Shown piece by piece: positions 7,694 to 13,885 of a DNA stretch of 13,885 nucleotides. The notes beneath the pieces were generated by a model. The model was not told the DNA's origin, did no database searches, and saw nothing but the letters and a program-made list of their open reading frames with translations. The translations under genes were made by a program, and so were the position numbers. The DNA is from Zancudomyces culisetae. Its lineage: Eukaryota; Kickxellomycota; Harpellomycetes; Harpellales; Legeriomycetaceae. The stretch's first letter is position 1, and every line of letters starts with the position of its first letter. The DNA is taken from the NCBI GenBank assembly GCA_001969505.1, contig LSSK01001724.1, positions 1-13,885 of the forward strand, given 5' to 3'.

Positions 7694-10354
7694 TTGACAT
7701 TAACTCAGACAGATGGGGTAGAGCATACCATTGAGTTGACTGATGAAAAGGCTATAAAGCAGAGACACTATAGAATTCCGTATCACTTACAGCAGAAAGT
7801 TAGGGATGAGTTAAGAATTATGGAGGAGAATAAGATCATTTCTCCTTGCGCTTCAGAATGGTGTTCCCCGGTGGTAACCGTGTGGAAAAAAAATGGAAAG
7901 CTGAGGATATCCGCCGACTACAGGCGGCTGAATCTGGCAACAAAAAAAGATGTGTACCCACTCCCTACCATCGACGACATCTTCATGTCATTATCCGGGT
8001 CTATTGTGTTCAGCACTTTAGACGCACTAAACGGATTTTGGCAAATAAAAATGGCTGAGCGAGACAGAGAGAAAACTGCCTTTTCTATTCCAGGAAGCGG
8101 TAGCTATTGCTACAACGTAATGCCATTTGGGCTTACGAACAGTCCAGCTTCCTTCCAGCGCTTAATGGAAAAGACACTAGCACCAGTCCTATGGAAGAGT
8201 GCAGTCGTATTCATCGACGATATCATTGTATTCTCAAAGTCGCTGAATGAGCACCTCATTCATCTGAGACAAGTGTTCGAATTATTGAAATCTAATAAGG
8301 TACAGTTACACAGAAACAAGACATTCCTAGCCATGCGGAAGATAGAATACCTTGGGCACGTGTTGACAATAGAAGGAATTGGTACCAGCCCAGCAAAGAT
8401 TGCAGCTATTCAGAAGTTTCAAAAGCCCAATTCAGTGAAGGAATTGCAGTCATTTCTAGGACTCACCGGGTATTACCGGAAGTTTGTAAAGGGATATGCC
8501 ATCATATCAGTACCCTTGCTTAAACTCCTGAAAAAGAATACGAACTGGACGTGGGATGAAGAGAAAGGCAAGGCATTCGAGCAGTTAAAAGAAGCTTTAT
8601 GTTCACCATCAACCTTGGCTCATCCAGACTGGAGCCAAGAGTTCATTCTAACAACAGATGCATCCATCAAAGGGATAGGTGGAATTTTGTCGGAGTCCAA
8701 TGGAGGAGAAGAGAAACCTGTGTGCTATATCAGTCGCACGACTAATAAACATGAGCAGAACTACAGCGTAACACATTTGGAAGGTCTTGCGCATATATGG
8801 TCAATCAAGAAGCTGAAGTATTACTTATGGGGACGACATTTCACGATAAGAACGGATCATAAATCGCTGATCAAGTTGTTCGAAGGATCAGAGATAACAG
8901 GAAGAGTTGCCCGCTGGGCAATAATTCTGAGGAATTACGATTACACTATAACACACTGTCCTGGAAAAAACAACCCCGCAGACGCAGTTACAAGACTAGA
9001 ACAGGAGAAAATTGAAGAGCCTATGGAGACTATAGATATCTGCACCCTAGATTATCTCTACTATGAAGCTATTAAAAACTATCTGGGAACATTTAGTTAC
9101 CCCAATAATGCCGACGAATTATTCAGAAAGAAGTTGAGAGCTAAAAGTATGAAATACAAACTACAAGGAGATAAGCTAGTTAGGATTATAAAAGATGCAA
9201 CTAAAGAGGTTTTGCATGAGAAGAACGCTTATGAGATTATAAAATCTATACACGTAGAAGGGCATTTAGGCATCGAAAACACATGGAGAAGCGTAATAGA
9301 GAAATATACCGGAGAAGGGCTATTCGAGACTGTGAAAGCCGTGGTTAAACAATGTGAAGTCTGTCAGTTGTACAAAGGCAGCAGGGTAAAGCGTATTGGG
9401 TTGCAACCGATACAGGCAACCAGACCATTTGAGATATTCGGGTTAGACGCTGTAGGCCCCATATCTCCAATTTCAAAGGCAGGGAATCGATTCATTTTAA
9501 CTGGAATCGATTACTTCACAAAATGGCCTGTGGCAGCCGCAGTAAGTAACATACAATCGGACACCATAATAAATTTTATAATTACTGAAATTGTCCAAAA
9601 TTTCGGTGTACCAGCACAAGTGATAACGGACAGGGGGCCTGGGTTTATCAGTAACCTTTCAGAGGAACTCTACAAGGAGTTAGAAGTCTTACATACCCCG
9701 ACTACCGCCTACCGCCCACAGAGCAACGGGCAGGTAGAAAGACTTAACCAAACGCTCAAGAACACATTAATTAAACAATGCAGGTTAAATAAAGAAAATT
9801 GGGATCAATACATTTGGAAGTCATTACTAGCTATTCGAACAATGAGAAATAGCTCTACTAAATTCAGCCCGGCCGAACTCCTTTATGGTACAAAAATAGC
9901 AACTCCAAGCACTTGGACGCCACCTCCTGATGTAGATGACATGGACCTTGCTATACGTGAAAGAATAGAAGCTATAAAATCAGATTTACCAGCGCTTAGG
10001 AGTAAAGGTCTTCATAATAGTATCAAAAGCAAGGAAAAGGACAAAGTAAGGTATAATAGGGATGTCCGGATCTCAGAGTTCCAGGAAGGGAACCTTGTGT
10101 TAAAAAAGATTGAACAGCCTCAGAGCAAACTAGAACAGCTCTGGGAAGGACCGTACCGAGTAGACCGCAAATTGAGATTAGGGACATATGTGATATCCGA
10201 TAGAGATGGAAACCGAGACTTAGTCCATGGTGATCTTTTAAAGCACTATCATCAGAGCCAAGAAATGATACCAGAGGTATCTACTTCCTTGAAATCAAAG
10301 TTACAACGTTTTAGAGAAGTAGGTCCAATCTGGTGCCGGGGTTCTGTCATATAG
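7694..10354 (+). CDS. pol: Ty3/gypsy pol polyprotein: reverse transcriptase, RNase H, integrase (5'-truncated, open frame)
   Basis: 886 codons without interruption. The frame is open from about 7658. The TTG at 7694 is only a nominal start, because the real polyprotein would begin in gag. RT: EWCSPVVTVWKKNGKLR (about 55-71), first Asp110 in FSTLDALNGF, NVMPFGLTNSPASFQ (141-155), and FIDDIIVFS with Asp175 and Asp176. RNase H: Asp322 (LTTDAS), Glu363 (HLEGLA), Asp388 (TDHKSL), Asp430 (NNPADA). Integrase: zinc ligands His520, His524, Cys554, Cys557; catalytic Asp585 (GLDAVGP), Asp646 (ITDRGPGF), Glu682 (NGQVERL), a DD35E spacing; GPY motif at 819-821 (LWEGPYRV). No chromodomain follows. The stop TAG lies 10 bases inside the 3' LTR. 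All catalytic residues are intact, which suggests recent activity of the family. Without gag and protease this copy cannot act alone. Confidence 0.93.
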   Translation: MTLTQTDGVEHTIELTDEKAIKQRHYRIPYHLQQKVRDELRIMEENKIISPCASEWCSPVVTVWKKNGKLRISADYRRLNLATKKDVYPLPTIDDIFMSLSGSIVFSTLDALNGFWQIKMAERDREKTAFSIPGSGSYCYNVMPFGLTNSPASFQRLMEKTLAPVLWKSAVVFIDDIIVFSKSLNEHLIHLRQVFELLKSNKVQLHRNKTFLAMRKIEYLGHVLTIEGIGTSPAKIAAIQKFQKPNSVKELQSFLGLTGYYRKFVKGYAIISVPLLKLLKKNTNWTWDEEKGKAFEQLKEALCSPSTLAHPDWSQEFILTTDASIKGIGGILSESNGGEEKPVCYISRTTNKHEQNYSVTHLEGLAHIWSIKKLKYYLWGRHFTIRTDHKSLIKLFEGSEITGRVARWAIILRNYDYTITHCPGKNNPADAVTRLEQEKIEEPMETIDICTLDYLYYEAIKNYLGTFSYPNNADELFRKKLRAKSMKYKLQGDKLVRIIKDATKEVLHEKNAYEIIKSIHVEGHLGIENTWRSVIEKYTGEGLFETVKAVVKQCEVCQLYKGSRVKRIGLQPIQATRPFEIFGLDAVGPISPISKAGNRFILTGIDYFTKWPVAAAVSNIQSDTIINFIITEIVQNFGVPAQVITDRGPGFISNLSEELYKELEVLHTPTTAYRPQSNGQVERLNQTLKNTLIKQCRLNKENWDQYIWKSLLAIRTMRNSSTKFSPAELLYGTKIATPSTWTPPPDVDDMDLAIRERIEAIKSDLPALRSKGLHNSIKSKEKDKVRYNRDVRISEFQEGNLVLKKIEQPQSKLEQLWEGPYRVDRKLRLGTYVISDRDGNRDLVHGDLLKHYHQSQEMIPEVSTSLKSKLQRFREVGPIWCRGSVI

Positions 10355-10683
10355 TGGAACTAATGGACTTAATTTTTATAGGTATCTATTATGAAATTAT
10401 AATTATCAATATTTTTAGATTGGACCTTTTTCCCCTCGTGGTTTATGTTCAACGATTTCATAATTAGCATAGTTTAAATTAGTAATTAGTTAGCATACAA
10501 TTATAGGGAAATTTTGGGGGTTAATAGTATCGCCCACAACTTATTGAATAAAAACTACTCTTAACCAAAAATATAAATACAATAGTATACACAGTTTATA
10601 TAAAATATCAAATAATATAGTATATAACTAGAAAATAATTAGGTTTAAAGGTGATAATATAAATAAATAATCATATTATAACA
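10345..10683 (+). repeat. 3' LTR of element C (339 bp)
   Basis: Begins TGTCATATAGTGGAAC directly after the polypurine tract CCGGGGTTC (10336-10344) and ends ATTATAACA. It carries the conserved block ATTGGAC (10419-10425) to GTTCAACGAT (10447-10456), the GGGGGTTAATAGTATCGCCCAC block (about 10513-10537), and a possible polyadenylation signal AATAAA near 10547. The first ten bases encode the end of pol. Unlike most LTRs here it lacks a clear terminal hairpin. Confidence 0.88.
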
Positions 10684-10685
10684 GA

Positions 10686-11008
10686 TGTCGTATAGAAATA
10701 CGATAGAAGGATAAGGGGAATTAGTCCCCGGTTTTATTTATGTTATTTTTAGTTATATTTGTAATTTTAGATTGGACCTTTTTCACCTTTTGGTTATGTC
10801 CAATGGTTTTTTATTAGTTTGTTATTTTAGCTTAATTAAACAAATATTTTGGGGGTTAAATGAAGCTTTCACTTGGAAGAATATATAAATCATCTTTATT
10901 CACAATTGGAAAAACAGTTTATGCTAGTAAAAGTTTATTTTTAGTATTAAAAATAATTACGATATAGTAAACCTAATTAAAACATATAAGAATACTTTTT
11001 ATTCATCA
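10686..11008 (+). repeat. Solo LTR abutting the LTR of element C (about 323 bp)
   Basis: Starts TGTCGTATAGAAATACGATA two bases after the end of the C LTR. It has the terminal hairpin TCGTAT-AGAA-ATACGA (10688-10703), a second hairpin GGGGA...TCCCC (about 10715-10729), the conserved TTGGAC (10772-10777) to GTCCAA (10798-10803), and TTTTGGGGGTTAA (about 10846-10859). The end is placed at TTCATCA (11008). Flanks CAGA (10682-10685) and TAGA (11009-11012) match at three of four bases, a plausible worn target duplication. The right end is less certain than the left. Confidence 0.72.
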
Positions 11009-11015
11009 TAGATGT

Positions 11016-11144
11016 TGTATGCTTAGTTCTACCCAAGCTAAACTATTGGGTAAACAGCATACAGCTTCTCAAACACCGAATAACCACCGTTATCTGGGTG
11101 TTTGTGCAAGAAATCTGGGATATCTTGGGTAATATATTACCCAA
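11016..11144. repeat. Cluster of three adjacent nested hairpins
   Basis: Three hairpins in 129 bases: 11016-11063 with stacked 7-bp stems TGTATGC/GCATACA and TACCCAA/TTGGGTA; 11070-11104 with CAAACACC/GGTGTTTG and an inner ATAAC/GTTAT; 11125-11144, a perfect palindrome with arms TTGGGTAATA. The cluster is less AT-rich than the surrounding DNA. Its left edge, TGTTGTATGC at 11013, resembles an LTR start and follows a likely target duplication of the LTR at 10686-11008. Function unknown. Confidence 0.7.
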
Positions 11145-12127
11145 ATGTTGGTGAAATATACAGTTGTTAGATACCAATATTATACACAATAATAATGGTA
11201 TTAACAAACTATCACACAGTAAGTTTTTGAAAGCTATTAATTATATGTTTATGATAACACACAGTAATTATAAAATATAACTAATATAACTTTATTTGTA
11301 ATTAACGAGATTGTTAAACTTAGTTGTTCATCAAAGGAAAATGTATACCCTTTTATACAACTAAGTTTATAATAAAACGTAATATAAAACTAAAACTAAT
11401 ATTATGATAAATATTTTAAATATTAACTTATTTCATTAATATACATAATATTAATGATGATACATTAAATATTGATCATTGTAACAATATTAATGTTATA
11501 AACTAATTATTAAATGATAATTAAATAATATAAACTAAAAATTAATTAATATTAATGATACACGTTTAATATAATTAATATTAGTTAATACCATATTGTA
11601 TTAAATATACAATATTGTTATGATATATGTGTATTCATAAAATCAGTTTTAATTGTTTTATTCTAAGTTTCTATTATAAAAGTTCAAATGTAATAGCTAG
11701 TCAGGTACTAGTTATAACTTATAACTCCACCACAAGTTTGGTGGTTTTAATTATATAATTTTTAAAGTTATTCATAAATACAATTTAAATTAGTTCTAAA
11801 ATACCATATTTTACTCTATAAAATTGAAATTTGTGATTTGAGCAAAAACCTATCTAAAACCAAAAAAATACATAGGTAGTGAAGCGTAACACAATTTTCA
11901 AAGGGTATCAGAAAGGTATCAGAGTCTAATTTTTCTACCAAAATTGATTGTTTTGCACACCAAATTTTAGAAGTTGGGCGTAATTTTACCCAGTTTTATC
12001 GCATTCATTGCAGTAATAAATACATAAAACTAAATTAAATATAAGCTAAAAAGGTAGGGTTGACTGGTTAAATAAGTATAACTTTCTCCAGTAAAAATCC
12101 CCCTATATTAGCAAAACTTTTTGTAGG

Positions 12128-12169
12128 TTTAGTTGCGGAAATTTCCTGAGAAATTTTCTGCAAACTAAA
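12128..12169. repeat. Long near-perfect hairpin
   Basis: TTTAGTTGCGGAAATTTC (12128-12145), a four-base loop CTGA, and an arm GAAATTTTCTGCAAACTAAA (12150-12169) that is its complement apart from a few wobble, mismatch and bulge positions. With 18-20 base arms and a tetraloop it is one of the strongest structures in the window. No terminator or tRNA features are recognised around it. Confidence 0.7.
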
Positions 12170-12283
12170 ATTACAACACACATGTCATATTGTACCCTTA
12201 TTTTCTAATATGTTTATTTTTATTTAGTTGTTTAGTGAAAATTTTCTAGTTAATTTTGGGTTTAAAATATTTAGTTTTTATTG

Positions 12284-12338
12284 GATAAAATTACGTAAGT
12301 GGTAAACAGTCAAAATTGAATCCACTTAGAATTTTATC
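12284..12338. repeat. Two-part hairpin
   Basis: Outer stem GATAAAATT (12284-12292) with AATTTTATC (12330-12338). After a small internal loop (ACG against G), the inner stem is TAAGTGG (12296-12302) with CCACTTA (12322-12328). That makes sixteen perfect pairs in all. Not assigned to any known element. Confidence 0.7.
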
Positions 12339-12556
12339 ATAGTATGTTTAATAGGTTTGGTAGGTTTTTGTGAGAGTTTTACTATCAGATTTTTTCAGTT
12401 TAATTATTAGTAATAAAGAATTCTAACACACAATTTATCTAATAAGGCTTCTATGCTTAATTAGTATTTAGTTATAAGATAATACTAAGTAATAGCAGAT
12501 AGTATATATTGCTACAACATTAAAATATATAAATAAAGCTATATATATGACAAGAC

Positions 12557-12779
12557 TGTTATATAGTGGAATTATATATTTGTATTTCCTTGTATTGTAT
12601 TGGTTAATTTAATTTGTATTATTTTATGCATTAAATAGTCTAGTTTTGAATTAATTAATATATTGTCTTTTTCTCCCAAAATAATATATGACCAAATATA
12701 TAATAATAAAAGTCCCGGCCTGTATATTACTGGGTAATTATATTACTCAGTAGGAGGTTAAACATGTAATTATACAACA
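12557..12779 (+). mobile_element. 223-bp LTR-like unit U1 with AGAC target duplication
   Basis: Starts TGTTATATAGTGGAA, ends TATACAACA, and is flanked by AGAC on both sides (12553-12556 and 12780-12783). It is the same length as, and by eye about 91% identical without gaps to, unit U2 (12868-13090). It has a hairpin near its right end, TACTGGGTAAT...ATTACTCAGTA, and a weak counterpart of the LTR block (ATTGTCTTTTTCTCCC). The start is close to the LTR of element C (TGTCATATAGTGGAA). TG...CA ends and a 4-bp duplication make it a short solo LTR of a related subfamily, or a non-autonomous derivative. Confidence 0.83.
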
Positions 12780-12784
12780 AGACA

Positions 12785-13342
12785 TGTCGTATGAGAATAC
12801 GACGATAGTTATATTAATTTAAATTATTGAGTTATATTAATATTCGTATAGTTAGCTGAGATTGTAATGTTTTATAGTAGAAATATATACCTGTATTTCC
12901 TTGTATTATATTGGTTAATTTAATTAGTATTATTTTATTCATTAAATAGTCTAGTTTTGAATTAATTAATAAATGGTCTTTTTCTCCCACAATAATTATA
13001 GTCCTAATATATAATAATAAAAGTCCCGTCCTGTATAATACTGGGTAATTATATTACTCAGTAGGACGTTAAACATGTAATTATACAACAGTACAATTTT
13101 CCCCTTGTGGTTTTTGTCAATCAATATTTTTAGTCATTAAGTAGAATAACATTTAGTTTTATTATTGAAGATAATTCAGGATATAGGAGAAGCCCTCAAC
13201 AAAAAATGAATAAAATAATCTTTTAATCACATAATATAATAATAAGTTATAATAGTATTAAACAAATAAGAAAATATACAAACCATACTTATAAAAAATA
13301 TAAATAATAAACAAACATTAGAATTTTATAGATTCTACAACA
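12785..13342 (+). repeat. Solo LTR, 331 bp without its insert, interrupted by U2
   Basis: Starts TGTCGTATGAGAATACGAC with a 7-bp terminal hairpin (12786-12803) and ends CTACAACA. Removing U2 and its 4-bp duplication leaves exactly 331 bp, the same length as the LTR at 13346-13676. The conserved block is split by U2: GATTGTA (12860-12866) to the left, then CAATTTTCCCCTTGTGG and GTCAATC (13116-13122) to the right. Flanks GACA and GACT agree at three of four bases. The interior ATAACAATT-type matches to other LTRs are weak, so this is an old copy. Confidence 0.78.
12868..13090 (+). mobile_element. 223-bp LTR-like unit U2, nested inside an LTR
   Basis: TGTTTTATAGTAGAA to TATACAACA, exactly 223 bp like U1. 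It sits inside the conserved block of the LTR at 12785-13342. Flanks are GTAA (12864-12867) and GTAC (13091-13094), a 4-bp duplication with one change, and taking U2 out reconnects the block as seen in the other LTRs. Its hairpin TACTGGGTAAT...ATTACTCAGTA is extended by CGTCC/GGACG, which U1 lacks. It must have inserted after the host LTR. Confidence 0.83.
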
Positions 13343-13345
13343 GAC

Positions 13346-13676
13346 TGTCGTATAGTAATACGATTAGAACTCTTAATGCATTGAGATTTCTAATCTCAAT
13401 ATTTTATTGTAGTTAAATTATAGTATAGTTATCTTTATTTTTAGATTGGACTTTTTTCCTTCCGTGGTTTTGTCCATGGATTTATTACTTAGTGTTTTGA
13501 ATAATAATTATCGAAAAGTTTTTGGGGTTAAAGCAAACGCCCACTTGAAATTTAAATAAAACAAGCTTAACAGAATATTAGTATAGATATAAGTTTTAAT
13601 AAGTATAAATACCAAACATACAGTAAGTTACTTATATAGTATAGTTAAGTAGTAAAAATAAACATTTTAGTTAACA
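13346..13676 (+). repeat. Solo LTR (331 bp) with perfect AGAC target duplication
   Basis: Starts TGTCGTATAGTAATACGA, ends AGTTAACA, flanked by AGAC at 13342-13345 and 13677-13680. It carries the terminal hairpin TCGTAT-AGTA-ATACGA (13348-13363), a second hairpin ATTGAGAT...ATCTCAAT (about 13380-13400), the conserved TTGGAC (13446-13451) to GTCCA (13472-13476), and TTTTTGGGGTTAAAGCAAACGC (about 13519-13540). No internal region is present, so it is a solo LTR formed by LTR-LTR recombination. Confidence 0.87.
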
Positions 13677-13680
13677 AGAC

Positions 13681-13885
13681 TGTTATATAGTGGCCAGATC
13701 TACCGCTAGCCATTATATAATAATATCCTCTAACAACTTAAGTAACTTTAATTTTATTAATTTTTATGTCTATCAATTAATACTAGTTTAATATATATTA
13801 TAGGTTAAAAGTTATTTTCAAGTTTGCCTAGTTTTTTTTATCCTTCTGGATTTTTTCTACAGCAAACAGTTTATTAAAATTATCA
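13681..13885. other. LTR-like start with a 12-bp hairpin, then AT-rich DNA to the window edge
   Basis: TGTTATATAGTGG at 13681 repeats the start of U1, and the 20 bases ACAAGACTGTTATATAGTGG are identical at 12550 and 13674. Here they form a hairpin, TTATATAGTGGC (13683-13694) with GCCATTATATAA (13709-13720). No conserved LTR block follows, so it is either a truncated unit or the original target. A second hairpin, GTTTGC...GCAAAC enclosing ATCC/GGAT, lies at 13822-13867. No gene is seen. Confidence 0.6.

Larger units (their letters stand above)
7690..10683 (+). mobile_element. Element C: 5'-truncated Ty3/gypsy copy with intact RT-RNase H-integrase
   Basis: Plus-strand copy of the same family as A and B. 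Homology to A begins around 7690-7700, at the point matching the linker between protease and RT of A (ELRQTD in A, LTQTD in C), and runs through integrase, polypurine tract GCCGGGGTTC and 3' LTR (10345-10683). Gag, protease, primer-binding site and 5' LTR are absent. The left boundary is a junction with unidentified AT-rich DNA. The pol frame is fully open, unlike A and B, so this is probably the youngest of the three. B and C meet head to head, forming a large inverted repeat of their integrase ends and LTRs. Confidence 0.9.
11013..12556. other. Non-coding AT-rich stretch with a series of strong hairpins
   Basis: No open frame of note lies in this 1.5 kb. At least eight hairpins are visible: 11016-11063 (TGTATGC/GCATACA enclosing TACCCAA/TTGGGTA); 11070-11104 (CAAACACC/GGTGTTTG enclosing ATAAC/GTTAT); 11125-11144 (20-bp perfect palindrome with TTGGGTAAT arms); 11166-11205 (GTTA-g-ATACCA/TGGTATTAAC); 11315-11369 (13-bp arms TAAACTTAGTTGT); 11727-11744 (CCACCA/TGGTGG); 12128-12169 (TTTAGTTGCGGAAATTTC with a near-complementary arm); 12284-12338 (GATAAAATT and TAAGTGG arms). 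It may contain eroded elements or structured RNA; neither is recognised. Confidence 0.6.

Noticed and set aside
7846-8058. A 70-codon plus-strand frame inside element C
   Set aside because: It overlaps the RT domain in another frame and has no recognisable motif.
11016-11144. Hairpin cluster as a CRISPR array, or as tRNA genes
   Set aside because: There are no regularly spaced identical repeats. The stems do not fit a cloverleaf, and no T-loop or A/B box is seen.
12183-12200. TGTCATATTGTACCC as another LTR start
   Set aside because: No terminal hairpin, conserved block or flanking duplication follows at the expected spacing.
10850-13540. Mini G-rich blocks (GGGGGTTAA) as telomere-like or G-quadruplex sequence
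   Set aside because: Each occurs once per LTR at the same position, so it is an LTR feature; there are not four G tracts.

Overview
The window is AT-rich eukaryotic DNA dominated by degenerate Ty3/gypsy (Metaviridae) LTR retrotransposons. No bacterial signal is visible: there are no Shine-Dalgarno-led operons and no rRNA or tRNA genes. Retroelements of this kind plus very AT-rich spacers would fit an early-diverging fungus or another small, AT-rich eukaryote. That assignment is inference and weak.

Layout. (1) 1-598, minus strand: the first ~199 codons of a gene that runs off the left edge. It is open throughout, less AT-rich than its surroundings, and suggests tandem RRM-like folds, possibly ORF1 of a non-LTR element. 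(2) 599-1175: AT-rich spacer. (3) 1176-6383, minus strand: element A, a full-length Ty3/gypsy copy with two LTRs, a tRNA primer-binding site, a polypurine tract, and gag, protease, RT, RNase H and integrase broken by several frameshifts and stops. (4) 6384-7345, minus strand: the integrase end of a second copy, B. It shares the LTR at 6047-6383 with A and carries a clean 120-bp insertion (6957-7076) with a 5-bp target duplication. (5) 7346-~7690: non-coding AT-rich junction. (6) ~7690-10683, plus strand: element C, with an uninterrupted 886-codon RT-RNase H-integrase frame and a 3' LTR, but no gag, protease or 5' LTR. B and C lie head to head. (7) 10686-11008: another LTR abutting C. (8) 11013-12556: a non-coding stretch with at least eight strong hairpins. 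(9) 12557-13676: a nested array of LTR-like units inserted around the same AGAC tetranucleotide: two 223-bp units and two 331-bp LTRs, one unit lying inside an LTR. (10) 13681-13885: a 12-bp hairpin, AT-rich DNA and a second hairpin at the edge.

The most interesting signals are structural. The LTRs start with short hairpins that show compensatory changes. A GATTGGAC...GTCCAAC hairpin block is kept in every 320-340 bp LTR while the surrounding sequence has diverged. The primer-binding site of A images the entire T arm and acceptor 3' strand of a tRNA, differing from the T-loop consensus only at position 58. Insertions repeatedly land at AGAC/CAGA next to hairpin-forming TGTYRTAT ends.
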